From Istiophorus platypterus (taxonomy: Eukaryota > Chordata > Actinopteri > Istiophoriformes > Istiophoridae): DNA of 64,000 nucleotides. Below the pieces are notes generated by a model. That model was not told the DNA's origin, made no database searches, and saw nothing but the letters and a program-made list of their open reading frames with translations. Below are positions 47,391 to 61,070 of this stretch, piece by piece. The stretch spans positions 2,809,329 to 2,873,328 of the forward strand of contig CM029121.1 in NCBI GenBank assembly GCA_016859345.1. The letters run 5' to 3'. How positions within the stretch are numbered: the first letter of the stretch is position 1; each line of letters opens with the position of its first letter. Position numbers and translations under genes: made by a program.

Positions 47391-48194
47391 ACCATAATTG
47401 GAAGTTCTGCTTCCTTCTGCCTCCCTCATGTTTGCCCCTCAAGGCTGCAGCTAGGAGAACATGGGTTGGAAGAAGTGAGCAGTAAAGTAGCTATTGTCAA
47501 AGCCAAGAGTAACTCAACAACAGTGTTTCCCTGTTCTCTTTGGGGCAATATATCAAAGCCCGTTTCACCTTCCTGCAGGTCAGTGTGGTCTTTTGCACCT
47601 GTACATCATCGCAGTGAGGTGAGATGTTAAACTACCAATGGGTCAGCAAACGCAAGATTTTTAGGGATGATAAATTACTCTTTAAATTGTTAGAAGGCTG
47701 AGATGTGCGCTGATAAGTAGTTGTTAATTTGGTTACAATAATTACTGACGTAGAAGATGAAAAAGGATGTACTCTGAATAAGGAGTGGCTAAGAGCTTCA
47801 CTACCTGCAGTTTTAATAATCTCTCCACAACACTGTCAGTAACAATGATGTGACCAGAATAATTTTTTGATTCGCAGGTTTCTGTTAAAACTGCATGTCA
47901 GGAAACGTCAGTATTTCATGTGAAACAGTTTAACCACTGCAACAATATATGCCTCATACTACAAACAAAGTAAATCAGTCATAAAGCAGTTTGATTAATG
48001 TGGCTGAAGTAGTCGCACAAATAAATTAAGCCAAGTGATTAGCTGAGATAAGAAAAAAGCTTAAACATGCATCTACATCAGTTGAATAAGTTATGTAATG
48101 AATTTCATGATTTTTATTTTCATCACTACTAAAAGAATAGACTAGGAAACAATCGATATACTGCAGTGTTGAAGTATACAGGTATTTGCATTAT
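47391..48194. other. Unassigned sequence
   Basis: Nothing recognised. Confidence 0.4.
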
Positions 48195-49180
48195 ACCCTT
48201 ATACAGATTGATAATCTCAATTGTCCCTGAGGAATTTTTTTCACAGAAAGTACATATTCCACAAAGAAAGATACAGATATGCACAAACCATGAAATATAC
48301 ACTTAGTCATGTCTATAAATAGGAACTCGTGCTACTGCTTGTATCCTAGTTCACACTAACCTGTAAGAAGTCATGCAGATATCTTCAGGTCTGTACAACA
48401 GTGTGAGCTAGGCAGTTTTTTTAGGGCTGCTATTGCAGAGGCCAAAACTTTAATGAGCTAATGACCATTTTTTTGTTAAGTCCACGTTCAGCTGGTGCGA
48501 GCTGTCAGTGCAACATTGTGTAAAGTGACAAACCGGCTATTGACAGGCTGTGTCAGAGTTCTTGTCATTGAGCTGTCAGATGGTGGCTGTGTCATAAGAG
48601 CATTTGAAGTATGTGGTAATGGGTGAGGGGCTGGTCCCATTGTTTGTACAGATGTCGTAAAAGAGGGAACTAAGGACACAGCCCTGACGTTCTTGAATTT
48701 TGGTGGGTGATGAAGTAACTGTGGCTAACCTCACAAGGCCTGAAGAGAAGTTGCTTGGTAATTCCAGATTCTCATGGAGGGACTGGAAGAGACATGTCAG
48801 AGCGTCCTCTGTCCCTTGTTTTGCCCTATAGGCAAACCGGTGAGGGTCCATGTCTGACAGCTGGCATCATGGTGATTAGACCCAGTTTTTCAAAGCATTT
48901 CATGTCTATCTGTGACTGGCCAGTAGTGGTTAGGCTCTGAAGGATGGGGTTTGTTGGATGACCCTGTGGTCCTGGGGATCAGTGGACCCTGTGTGACTGT
49001 CCTGTCACCATTCCCCCTGACGCTCCACACCTCAGAGCTCCTGTTTAGCTCAGGACCCTTCCACCCCCAAAAGTTCATTGACAACTCACAATTACAATTA
49101 GGAATACAAGAAGGAATACAGAGGCCTGACAGAGAGCTCTGGACTGATCAAGCAACACCAGTGCCCTCAGCCTCATGAAT
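48195..49180 (-). mobile_element. Internally deleted LINE (jockey/L2-type)
   Basis: On -, a block resembling the linker before RT (NKPHPSEPNHYWPV, about 48912-48953) is followed by MDPHRFAYRAKQGTEDALTC near 48792-48851. Then comes a small gap and QERQGCVLSSLFYDICTNN (about 48640-48700), and a degraded ADD box (YKCSYDTATI-like). DFSSAFNT is missing, so the first catalytic block is deleted. A LINE-type 3' tail (complement of TTGTCCCTGAGGAATTTTTT) lies at 48219-48240. This orders RT before tail on -, as expected. Confidence 0.7.
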
Positions 49181-52100
49181 TACAGCTGCTTTCTAATATA
49201 ATTATATATTTCTTTAGCTGAGTTTCAATACAATTTTGGCAAAAACTCCAAAATTTAGGCAAACTGATGTTTTCTGCTACTATCACATTTTAGACTTCTT
49301 TAAATTCAAAGGACCGATCAGAGTGAATAAAGTTATTTTTGACTCTCCCTGTGAACCACAGCGAGGCAACAGGATTAGAATACTGAAAGCGACGTGTTTT
49401 ATCATGTGGTCTGTCTTGACATTTTCTTGAGCCTCTCTGGGTTCAATTCAAACTGCTTAAACTCTTAGTCATGTCTTGGACCCGACCAAGGTGGAGTAGA
49501 ACCAGGGTACAGTGTGTTCTAAAGGACGGTCTAAACAGGGATTGTATCACCCTTGTTCTTCAGTTGTATGTCTCACCAGCATCTGAGTGAACAGTAGTGC
49601 ATCTATTCTATTGTCTGCTCTGGCTGCATAATGCCTTGCATTTCACTCACACTTTATCTGTGTAGCAGGCTGAAATGTATTTCTAGCCATCGAGTCTGTT
49701 TCCTTTCGTTCTATGTACTTAACAACAGTTATTGTGTAGAAAATTGTCAGAGCAGACTGATTCATGTTATTAAATAAGGCTGTGCTTTTGCTGCTGTGAC
49801 AAGAGAAAGGGTGAATCCAGACCTCCACCCTCTGGACTTGCAGACTGAACCGTCACAGATATTTGTCATACTAACAGTGATGTCTTCTTGTTGATTACGT
49901 CAATCTGCAAAGGTACTAGACTGTGAGGGTATGAAATGTGTTTTAAGACTTATTAGACCTCATGTGTCCATGAAGGTGAAATAATATTCCTGAAAATGTT
50001 ATTTTTCTAAATGGTTCTTAACTGTATTGATATTGCCATGTATGAAGTGTGCTGCACCATAGCGATAACAGATAGTGTCAGATTGCACAGTCAAATTTTC
50101 CTTTTACATGAGCCACAAAAAAACACAATATTAAATTACATTAAACCTTCAACTAAGGATCGTCACATCATAGATCGACAAAAACTCAACCCTTGTCTGT
50201 AGTTTTGCTGATTATAATATATCCAATATTATTATTATAATTAACTTCATATTATAATCAATATTTATATTCTTAAGGCTTTAGTCAACATTACATTCAT
50301 TTTTACACTCTCACATTCATGGTTTGGGGAATTTCTGAGAGACGTCTGGTGAGGTCTGCACCCTATGCAGAACACACCCTATCTGGAAGGCCGCAGACAG
50401 TATGCTCTTACTACTTCTTACTAGACTAGTTGACTAGTCTGAATGTAAACCCCCGTCTGCCATCTTGCAGCCTCTGCCCTAAACATTAATAAAATATAAA
50501 CGTGTAGGGACAAAAACAAAACGATCAGTGCAATCGAAACAGACTTGACGAATAAATTGTAAATCTTAGTATTTTCAGTGCTATGACTGGATCTCTTTAT
50601 ATTACTTCATCTTGTTGCACCATCTTCTTCTGCAATGTTTTATTGGTACCTGACTGGAGAATTTGCCAAGGTCAAGCAATTGGAGCCTCATCCGTTGGGA
50701 AGGCAAAGAGGTTAGAGAGGGTTACAGGTAGACAAACAACCCCTCCAACTGGATCCCCCTTTCATATCACATTTGTCCAGAGCTGCTGGAAAAGCTTAGA
50801 TTTGAACTGGGGCCATGAGCCTAATTCCCACACCAAACTCCAGATCAGTGTATAATATCTAAGTCTGATGCAGTGGAAGTGGCCAGTGCCGCTGCATCAA
50901 GCTGTCATAGGGAGTAAGGGCAATTTACCTTGTCTGTCTGACCAATCAGGCAGACCTGGATAGTAGTGCTTGTGTGTGTCTTGTCCCCACACAACCAGCT
51001 CTCATTTGTAGTAAGGGCCAACACCTCTTTACCTTTGAGCTGGTTTTTAGGCATCTTGATATGCACTCAGGACCAACAAATTCATGTCAGCTCTTAACTG
51101 CAAAGCATACTTTCAGTTGGAAAAGGCTTGAATTTTCTAGCCAACGCAAGAGGAGAGTTAAGAGGACACTGGGTCTGGAGAGGAGGATGAAGAGGTTGGC
51201 CCAAGTTGGGTGAGGCACCTCAACAGCAAGCACCTGGGCCTGAGGTAGCAGGAAGGGTGGAGGAAAAGGAGGAGGAAGAAGAAAGAAAAATGTGATGTGG
51301 ACTCTGCTCCAGAGCAGTGAGAGGACGCCTTGGAGTCCATTGGTAAGAAAAAACAGTGGTCTGTGAGTGAGTGAGTGAATAACTGATGGTGAGGTTCTAA
51401 TTTCATGTCAAAGGTCACATACTTTTCTGAGTGTATGCACAGAGAAATACCTCAAGGACTATCAAAATTTCCAGGATGGAGCCTGCCCGTCCCAAAAGCA
51501 CCACGAAAATGCATTCTCCAGGGTCAGCCAGGTCAAGCAATTAATTTTTCTCATGGCTCTGGCAGGAAAGACTTGCACTTCTGGCTAAAATGGAAAAAAG
51601 CAAGAAGTGTGGCTTTCCAAATCAATTGAAAATGATTACAACACAAGCCTGTGAACAGTCTCTAAACCCAACAGTGTGTTTTTGCTGGTGGGCAAGCAAA
51701 ATCATGTCAATGGGGAAAACATTCCCGACTGCTAACATTTACTTGAGGTATGTGTACCAGCCCACATCACAGTAAGTGAGAAAGAGAATGGGGAGATGGA
51801 AAGCTGAGGCAGATCCTAACCACGTATAGGCTCAGTGTCCACAAACTGGCTATCAAACAAGGAAGACACAAAAAGTCATAGCAACTGAATAAAACAGTGA
51901 TCATGTGTTTACTGTTTGACAGGTGAGGTCGAGACAGAGATGCACTTCCCCCTAAAATATCTATCGTGTAATGAAACAAGGAACATTTACTTTAACTAAC
52001 TCAGGTTCTGTAAAAAAGTGCAGGGGACATATTGTCTGTACTACCCTATAAAGAGTTTAATAAATCACCTGGATATAAATTGAAGTCCAACTCACAGTGC

Positions 52101-53566
52101 AGTAGCAGCAGATTGTCCTGAGCCTACACATGGCATCTTGACAGATAACTATCATACTCAGCATACTCAGATAAATAAAGTAATGCTTTAGATAACAGCC
52201 TAAAGGTTATTTTTTTGTTTGATCATTTAGTACATATAAGGAATCAATAAAACATAGTATAAATAAATATACAAGTAAGGGAAAGAAGACAAGCATTCGG
52301 GGTCCAAGGCAGTAGCAACTTTCAGCTCCTTTTTCCTCTTAATTAATGAGTACCTATTATTAATTACAGGGTACCACACTGATAATAGGTACCTAGACAT
52401 AAAAAAGGAAAATGTGGCAAAGGCATTGCCAATTAATTATGCAAACTATTCATAATGCGTACTTCCTTTTATCTGAAAATGTATTATATAGGTTCCCTGA
52501 TTTTAGACGTTGGGATGTTAACATAAACCAGAGTGTTGCAATGTTATCACTGCAGCAAATGAGACTTCTAATTACTTTTCCATAGTTTTATTATTATCTT
52601 TATAACTAACAAGGAACTATTTTTCCAAATTCTAAGAAAACAGCTAATGGACAGTAATGACAAAAATGTTGCTTGGCATAAAGCAGGGACATGCTCAGCT
52701 AAAAGCAGCCTTTAAAAAAAGAAGAAAGGCAGAGAGATCCACCTTGCTCCATTCAAACTTAATAGTTCGCAAACCAACCTCACACACAGAAAGCACATGC
52801 TGAGGCCGACTGAGCAGACTCACGTGGAGAGTGGATGATTCAGTCCCTTCTTTTCTGCCCCAGCCCTCAGCAATTTACATTTTATTTTGTTTCCTAAGAC
52901 CCAACAATTAGCTCAGACTAAACAATGCCCTGATAACTCTCAATTTTGGGGATTTCTGTTATATTTTACATTAACATAACTATATATACTGTACCCTACA
53001 TACAACAAACAAAATTTGTGAAACTGTTAATTCAAGGAGTAGCAGAGAAGCAGTCTTAAGCAACTCATAGTGTTGAAATGTTTTTTTAAGCTGTTGGTTG
53101 TAAACACTTTGCTCTCACCCTTACAAATCAAAAGCACACTACATACACAGTTTTCAAAGCTATGTACCCTGAATTCAGATTATAAAGTTTTATACCTAGC
53201 ATTGTAAGTAGTTTTAGTGTTATAGCTTCCTATCAGCATAGCTGCAAGTTCAACTAAGAACCCTAAACCAAGAGTGCCAGTGGCAGGGCAGACATGCTGA
53301 ACACCTCTGTCAAACAAGAAAACCTTTGTATGTAACTAAAATTCTCTAACATCAAATCACATCTTGGGAATAATATGATTTTTTTAGTCTTCAAATATTA
53401 ATTTGGTTTATACAAAAGAAACTGGGATTAATTATGCCTCATGTTATATTTCAACTACAAAATTATTCAATACAGCAACTCTGAAAATACTGTGAATTTT
53501 GTCTGTTAATCAGTTTTTCATGTATATTATTAGGAGTGATTACAACAAACTGTACATTCTGAATTT
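49181..53566. other. Gene-free stretch
   Basis: No gene or transposon recognised apart from an inverted repeat at 52350-52392. Open frames at 50583-50855, 50974-51213 and 51158-51418 have no family resemblance; the last is low-complexity purine/pyrimidine sequence. Confidence 0.4.
52350..52392. repeat. Short inverted repeat
   Basis: GTACCTATTATTA (52350-52362) pairs with TGATAATAGGTAC (52380-52392) across a 17-nt loop, with one mismatch or wobble. Confidence 0.6.
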
Positions 53567-54530
53567 ACTGTGCATTCAGAAACTATTTCAAAATCCTTTA
53601 CTTTTTCCCCATTTGATGTTGCAGCTTCAAATTATTTAAATCATTTTTTCCCTAATCAATTTGCAGTCAATACCCCATAATGAAGAAGTGAAAAACACAT
53701 TTTAGAAGTTTTTGCAAATATTTTGAAAAATAAAAAACTCAAACATTAAGCATCTTTTGCAGAGATTACAGCCTTGAGTCTTCTTGAGCATGATGTGACA
53801 AGCTTTGCACCTGGATTCGGGATTTTCTGCCGTTCTACTCTATAGATCCTCTCAAGCTCCGTCAGGTTGGGTGGGGACCATCTGTGGACAGCCATTTTCA
53901 CGTCTCTGCAGATATGTCCGATTGGGTCCAAGACAGGGCTCCGGCTGGGTCCCTGTCCCGCTCCTGTGTGGTCCTGGCAGTGTGTTAGGGCAAGTGTCCT
54001 GTTGGAAGGTGAAACATCGGCCCAGTCTGAGGTCCTGAGCTCCAGACGAGGATTCATTAAGGATGTCTCTGTCCAGCGTTCCCTCAACCTTGACCAGTCT
54101 CCCTGTCCCTGCTGCTGAACAACAGCCCCACAGCATCATGCTGCCACCACCAGGCTTGATGAGCGCTACCAGGTTCCCCAGACATGATACACAGAACTGA
54201 GGCCAACCAGTTCAATCTTGGCTTTCAGAGACCAGGGAATCTTGTTTCTCACAGTGTGGGAGCCTTTAGGTTTTTTTTGTTGTTTTTGGTTTTTGGTTTT
54301 GTTGCAAACTTGAAGCGGCTTTCATTTGTCTTTCATTGAGGAGTAACTCTGAGCACTCTGCCATAAAGGCCAGATCAGTGGAGTGCTGGTTGTCATCTAG
54401 AAGTTTCTTCTATCTCCACATGGGATCTCTGGAGCCGTCAGGTTATCGTTCACATCTATTACCGGGGCACCTCTCCCCCACTGACTGAGTTTGGCTCAGT
54501 GGCCGGTTCAAGAAAGAGTCCCTTCCTTAG
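53567..54530 (-). mobile_element. Tc1-like element, 3' two-thirds
   Basis: The left end TACTGTGCATTCAGAAACTA is the outer TIR (consensus cagtgcattcggaaagtatt). A long sub-terminal A/T region with CAATACCCCATAATGAAGAA follows, and then transposase on -. The element stops near 54530, before the DNA-binding domain, the 5' leader and the second TIR. It belongs to the same broad family as the copy at 22.65 kb. Confidence 0.85.
53746..54330 (-). pseudogene. Tc1-like transposase, catalytic part, frameshifted
   Basis: On -, MMLWGCCSAAGTGRLVKVEG then a LRLGRCFTFQQDTCPNT block (54139 downward) carry the region up to the second catalytic Asp (QQD). A frameshift moves the rest into the frame ending DPIGHICRDVKMAVHRWSPP, NLTELERIYRVERQKIP and a LKAVISAKDA C-terminus at 53746. 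The catalytic Glu position (normally in NPIEHLWRD) reads GHICRD, so it is mutated. Inactive relic of a DD34E transposase. Confidence 0.85.
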
Positions 54531-56039
54531 TCCTTAGTTATAACTCTCTCATTCATATGGTTGGGTCTTTAATCACCAAGGAAAAACAATATTTAAAACT
54601 TAGTTTTGAACATTTGAATGGTTATTGAATGTTTACATGAGTTGGGTCAGACTTAGCAGAAACAGTGCAACAGTCCAATAAGTTTATTTTTACAGTTCTG
54701 TAATAATGTTTCAGGTGTACCGCAAGACTGTTTTAGCCCACTGGAACTATGACAGCAGGGCTATGCAGTTTAAGATTGAACGTAAATACTAGCTGAGGGG
54801 TTAGAGAGTTTTGATTTCCCATTTTTTAATTATGTTGTCTTAAAAAAACAATTGCACTACAATGCATACCTTCTTTTCTAGAGAAACCATCAATTATTAA
54901 AGGTAAGAGGTTGTAAAACATCAAGGGGTTTGGACATTCAAATCAAATTGTTCCATCACGGACCAACCATCAAAAAAAAAAAAAAAAAAAAAGAAAGAAA
55001 AACAAGAGGGGAGCAAATGTGGTTGCAGCACAAAGTTAACAGCTAAAATAAACGAGTGTGAGGATTATAGACAGTCTAGATAAGCCCAAACACAATACTG
55101 GATTAACTGGAGTCCCACAGCAGAGCATTAAGTATGAACGCAGCTGCCAGGACAAACAAAATAAACCCTTAGACAAAACAGCAGTTAGTGCAGATAGGTA
55201 AGAAGGTGAGCACAAAGGTGAGAGCTCTCCCTACACTATGGACACTACTCAGTAGTTGAACAACTCAATTAATAGTGCAACATTAAAATGCAGCACCTCT
55301 TTTGATGTAGGTTATCAGGTCTACATAATAACAGCAAGTTATAATATGTCTGATACAGGTATACAGGACCTCAGTGGGTTTACAGCAGAGATGGCCAGTC
55401 ATGTGCCATGGAGGGCATAGAGTCTGCAGGTTTTCATTCAAGCCAAATACTCTAACAGCATATTATCTCTCCAAGGTTAGAGGAGGAACTCTCTAAGGCT
55501 TTTACAACTCTCAACAGTTATACCGATTACAGGGATGTTAGCCACCATACTGATGACTGCTACAGTAGTGATTTGCTGTTTACGTTCCAAAGTCATCAGC
55601 ATACAGGAATGTTTGTCCAATGCAGTGCCTAGACTGATTAAAACTGCTTTAGGTTAAGTCATTTAATCTCTGTCACTGTGTCATTTTAAATCAGATAAGA
55701 TCACGGACTACAGAGAAAAAAAGACAATTAAAACATGTCACTGCTCAAATAATACACTGTATTATTTGTCTCCTAAACTTGAACCGTTTCAAGCCTGGCC
55801 CTCTCCAGGTTATCCAGGTGCAGTCATGCAGTTGATGTTGGCAGTCACTGTGAGTTTATGAGCCAGCTTACCCACGGAGGACCCACACCTTTCAAAGTGG
55901 GTCATAGGACATTTATTCTATTAATTATAACATGTCTTTGGTCTGTATAGTCTGCATACACACACAATCCTAGTAAAACACAAATTTGTCAACACAGAGA
56001 CCCCATCAAGCTTAATAAATATGATACTTGGAGCTGGGA
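54531..56039. other. Unassigned sequence with A-tract
   Basis: Contains a poly(A) tract at 54973-54992. Sequence near 55390-55460 (GCCATGGAGGGCATAGAGTC) may be a common MITE, from memory only. Confidence 0.35.
54973..54992. repeat. Poly(A) tract
   Basis: About 19-20 A followed by GAAA units. Confidence 0.9.
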
Positions 56040-57578
56040 TTTATATGTATATTTATATATAATAAGAAATTGGTCAGTGACGCAGTTTTAATAGTTTTAC
56101 CTCTGTAAATAACCACAACAAACCTTAATTCAAGGGGTTTTACAATAATATCACATAACTGTTTAGGAATTGCATTACCAATGGGCTGAAAAGTAATTGG
56201 ACAAACCAACACACTAATAAATATCAGGATTATTTTTAACACTCAAAATCCTTTGCAGTCAACGGCTGCCTGAGGTCTTGAACCAATGGACGTCACCGAT
56301 TTCCTCCCTTGAGATGCTTTGCTAGCCTTTTACGGCATTTGTCTTCAGTTGCCGCTTGATTGTGTTTTTTTTACCCTCAGTTTTGTCTTTAGTAATTGAA
56401 AAGCATACTGAGTTGGGCTGAGGTCAGGTGACTGACTTGGTCATTGAAGAATATTCCATTTCTTTGCCCTGAAAAACTCATGTGGATTTCATAGTATGTT
56501 TTGGGTCATTTTCCATCTGTATTGTGAAGCATCATCCTATCAGCTGTGCAGCAGATAATAGACGCCCTGTACACTCCAGGATTCATCCTGCTGCTTCTAT
56601 CAGCAGTCACATCATCAGTAAACACCAGTGACCCAGTTCCATTAGCAGCCATACATGTCCAGGCCATAACACTGTCTCCACCATGTTTGACAGATGATGT
56701 GGTGGCTTTGGATCAGGAGCTGTTTCTTCTCCTTCTCCATCCTTTTCTCTTCCCATCATTCTGGTACCGGTTCATCTTGGTTTCATCTGTCCAAAGAATC
56801 TTGTTCCAGAACTGTGCTGGATTTTATAGATGTTTTCTGTTAAAGTCTTATCCGGCCTTTCTGTTCTTGAGTGTGACCAGTGGTTAACACCTTGTGATAA
56901 ACCCTCTCTATTTTCATTAATGAAGGTGTCTCTTGATTGTAGACTTTGACAATGATACACCTTCCTACTGGAGAGTGTTCTTGACCTGGCCAGATGTTGT
57001 AGAGGGTTTTCCTCACCCAGGAAAGAATTCTGTGTTAATCTACTTTAGCTGCCGTCCATGGTGTTCCAGGCCTTTTGGTGTTGCTGAGCTCAATAATACA
57101 TTCCTTCCTTTGAAGAATGTACCAAATTGTTGATTCGGCCACTCCTTTAGTATCTGCCATCCGTTTGACAGGTTTGTTCTGTTTTTTCGGCCTGCTTCAT
57201 TTGAATCAACACCTCTTTGAATTATTATTAAGCTCCCATGAACAGCTACCAAATGCAAAGTCAACACTTGGAATCCACTCCAGACCTTTTATCTGCTTCA
57301 GTTGTCATGAAATAATGAGGGAAAAGGCCACACTTGGTTATAAAACTGATTGTAAGTCAATTGTCCAATTATTTCTGAGCCTGAAAATGAGGGACTATGT
57401 TTAAGAATGGCTGTAATTTTCTAAACAGTTGATGTGTTATTTATCCACTTGTGTTTGAAATCTATACTTTAATCGCACATTGATTCATTCATTTCAAATC
57501 CACTTTGGTTGTGTACAGAAGAAAAATCACGAAAATTGTGTCATTGTCCAAATATTTATGAGCCTAACTGTATATATA
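56040..57578 (-). mobile_element. Near full-length decayed Tc1-like element
   Basis: The left end (GGTCAGTGACGCAGTTTTAA, then CTCTGTAAATAACCACAAC) is inverted relative to the right end (TGTGTACAGAAGAAAAATCA, then GTCATTGTCCAAATATTTAT and AGCCTAACTGTA). So both terminal repeats are present but diverged. The length of about 1.54 kb is that of complete Tc1 elements. Internal markers include AAGTAATTGGACAAACCAAC near the left and CCAATTATTTCTGAGCCTG near the right. The left outermost bases are eroded into an AT-rich run. Confidence 0.85.
56250..57267 (-). pseudogene. Tc1-like transposase relic, multiple frameshifts
   Basis: Fragments on - include an N-terminal part with LLSSATPKGLEHHGRQLK (57040-57267), corresponding to the linker of the DNA-binding domain. 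A middle part ending SSGTRFFGQMKPR (56772-56960) corresponds in another frame to FWNKILWTDETK. A region toward 56300-56500 fits the C-terminal WPSQSPDLNPIE-type part. No frame longer than about 95 codons remains open, so the copy is long dead. Confidence 0.75.
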
Positions 57579-57581
57579 TAT

Positions 57582-57634
57582 CAATCAGTCAAAATATTGA
57601 AACTGATAACTGTTTTCATTGTTGTTGCAGATTG
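57582..57634. mobile_element. Palindromic mini-element, copy 2
   Basis: CAATCAGTCAAAATATTGAA opposes CATTGTTGTTGCAGATTG around an AACTGATAACTGTT centre. The same arm layout as the element at 36043 is recognisable after one indel and several substitutions. It abuts the right end of the Tc1 element that finishes at 57572. Confidence 0.55.
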
Positions 57635-58329
57635 GTTTATTTCACCACTACTTCATCAACAGAATGAAAGTTTATGTATAATAATACATACGTCAACAAC
57701 AACTAATCTCAGCCACTGTGAGAAATTGAGAGTTCACAGCAGTTCAAATGCTGAAATGATTAGATAACAGATGCATCAGAGCTGAAAGTAGCTGCCAGCC
57801 GACACCAGACTCACTGCCTGTTTAGATACTTGAAATGCAGTAGCCATTGAGCAACTTACATTGATCAACACTACTTTTATACAGTCAGTAAAGTATTACT
57901 GATTGCATCTTTAAAGGTCTTGCATCAGGCCTGAGATCTGGTATACAGACTATGAATAACCAGACACAGGTTACTACAGTTTCTAAGCCATGTCGTCTTT
58001 TAAAACACTCACTGTGGAAGAAAACAAATCGAATGTTCTTTGAATCTTAAATGAGCGTGTTTACCACCATGACCTAAGTACATTAAACCAGTTCTACATT
58101 AAAGTCAGTAATGCCCCTGGGCTGCTGCTGATGGTTCTAGATGCATGTGGTTTTGGCCACACCCTGATGTGTTTAGCTTTTTACCAGGCCACAGTCCATC
58201 CAAGCAGCGCCACAAAGGGCCCCAAGGACATATGGAAGGCCCAGGACAGGCAGGAAATTCATGTTTTACTGCTCCTTTAAAAGGAAATGGACTTCTATTA
58301 AAAACATTGTGTACTTGGGATTTTTCTGT

Positions 58330-58331
<2 letters not shown>

Positions 58332-58371
<40 letters not shown>

Positions 58372-58376
58372 TGTGC
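58332..58376. repeat. (GT)n microsatellite
   Basis: GT run with one TA and one GC interruption. Confidence 0.95.
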
Positions 58377-60070
58377 GTTGTGGGTTAGATAGGGATGAGC
58401 TTGTTTCTTGCACTTAAAAAAGGGTTCTTAGGGTTTTGTTGTTTATTTCCATTGTAAAATGTACCTTTTTAAATAAGATATTTTTCAGAACTACTAATGT
58501 AATGCTTATATGTAGATCCTAAATCTATTTTCCCCCAAACAAAAAGAAAAACTTGCCATGATATGGTTACTGTGCTGTTGCAATATCTGCACAGTTCATT
58601 AATTATGTTGGTCTCCCTAAGTTCCTTGACTTATAAATAAAAATAAGATATTAACAATTAACATCATACTATAGACCAAAGAAATTATTATGCAAAATTG
58701 TTCTGCAATTGTATGTATAAGTGAATGGCATGAATACATGATAATGTTCTTTGCATCAATTATATATTTCCTTTGTGTTCTACAAAAGAGCGAGTAATTG
58801 CTGTCTTGGTGGTCAAACATACATATAGAAATAATACTTAAGTTTCAAATAATTTGTGAGGCAGCTGGTTGTGCAAAGTTGGAGACTCTCTAAACAAAAC
58901 AACAAATTTGTCATTTGTCATGGCCCTCCAAAATGACCCCTAAGACTTCTTCTATGTTTAAGATTTGGTTAGATTCACTTTTTTTTCATTGAATGTGTGA
59001 GCTGTTGCAGGCCAAGCTGCATTACACAACAGAGTGCAGGCCCCAGTTAGCAATGCATTTGCACTGTGCAACAGGGTTTAAGGACTCAAACTAAATGATG
59101 GCAGACTTTCTTAATGAAACTCTGCCACAAGGGATAAAGCAATCCACTTTTAATCACTTTTATGTGATATCAAGTGGACCTAATTTTATGCAGCAGTATA
59201 ATAAGCTCACTGAACATGTCAGCACCTTATTCAATGTGCTGATGAGGTTTAAATTTTGTATTATAAAATCTATGAAATTAATGACAGTGCTCAAATAGTC
59301 GGGTATTGATATAAATCAGTCTTATAATAAGTTGATTATATTAAAATACTACAATAGCTCACACATTACGGAGTGCAGGTTTAAAGTTTATAACAAAGAT
59401 GATGTACCTTTTATTGGACAGTGGCCTCTGCGGCCACAAGTGGAAAGGACAGGATAATGGTGCGCTGAATTTCCCGCCAGTTCCCAACATGCTCTCAAGT
59501 CAGCTGCTTTGAAGAAATCCCCATTAGGCGACACAGAATGACCTGACAAAGAGTGAGTCAAGCCCACATGGACAGCACCTGTGGTGTAGTGGCCACAGGT
59601 GGGGTGCAAGTCATGTGACACACACTGACTCAAAAGGACTATTCCCATACACAATCATCACAAAAGGAACACCTGTAAAATAATGATTACCTTTTCTTGA
59701 GTATCACATTCAAAAAGACGATTAAAAAATAAAAATTATATGGTTAGAAATCAATCCCTTAGGTCCAATTAAATCTGAAGAAAAGCAGAGAGCTGTATAA
59801 GTAAAATTCTTTTGTGCAATTCATATGGGGGCCCAGCAGGACGTCCTACTTAGTGTCAAGGATCAAGCATTCAGGTAATGAGGATACAGTTAACAACGAA
59901 CTACAACAGACTCATTCACTAAAAAAATGCAAACTTAAGAAACCAAGAAACTTATAACTAGGTCTATAAACCCCCCCGAATAAGATGGCAGCACATGATT
60001 TGGTCTAATGAGCCCGCTCCAGGATGTAAGAGTCCCCAGCCCTCAGGCACACCTTTTCCTCAACCAGGAA

Positions 60071-60084
60071 GCCCCCCCCCCCCC
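60071..60084. repeat. Poly(C) tract
   Basis: Fourteen C in a row; a G-run on -. Confidence 0.9.
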
Positions 60085-60563
60085 AATAATCAAGGTAATT
60101 CAAAGACAAAAAAAGAAATGATAATCTATGTAACTCTACAGTTTTAAAATCTATACACTTCATGTAAAACTTGTTTGGTTGATTACAAATGAACCTGCGG
60201 TGGTGGAAATCTAATGAGGTGAAAGAGTGTGAATTGGGACCATATTACTCTGTGTGGCTGTGGCCATCAGACTCAGCCAGAAGAAAATTCTAACACTTGT
60301 GTGCTTTAGGCACAATAGCTCTAGGAAACCTTAAAACCTTTTCATATATGAGTCCAGTGAGCTAGTTACACTGGTATAAATGCAGTGCCATCTCAGAGCA
60401 AGGTATCCTGTTCTCTTAATACATCCAGAAAACAAGTGGAATGGAGGCACAGGCAGGAAACAACAACCATGTCTCTCGGTGAGGACTGTTGTGCTTATAT
60501 CTTGTTCTATTTTGTAATAAAATCATTGTAATGATTTAAAATCATTGTAACTGCTGAAAGTAG

Positions 60564-60582
60564 TAACAGTAACAGTAACAGT
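60564..60582. repeat. AGTAAC hexanucleotide, three units
   Basis: Three AGTAAC copies in tandem followed by AGTAGG. Confidence 0.85.
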
Positions 60583-60967
60583 AGGAAGAGTTGATTACCA
60601 CATTGAATTGAGGACAGGCGTGTTTATTGCTTATGAATCCTGATTTTTTTTTTTTAGAAGAATGTGTCATATCACTTTATAAAGTTGAGGTCTTACTTTA
60701 TGTTTGGATGTAAAAACCAGAGCCCACTAATCTCTCAATGAGACAGATCTAAGAGAAGGTGGTGCTCTTATTCAGAGGATTCAGGTTGCTCAGACTGAAA
60801 AGAAGATGCTTGGCTGAGTGCATCCCCCATTTTCTATTCCTCTGTCTTCCAGTCCTCTTTCTATATACAGTACATGTCTTTCTCCCACTCTTTATTGGCA
60901 GTGCTACTATTAGTAAGCGCTAAAGGTCTTCATGGATTTGACCCACCATCTGGAGTATATAGTAGTG

Positions 60968-61070
<103 letters not shown>

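Noticed and set aside
51158..51418. 86-codon open frame on - rich in Ser/Leu/Phe
   Set aside because: Low-complexity purine-rich sequence on +; composition artefact.
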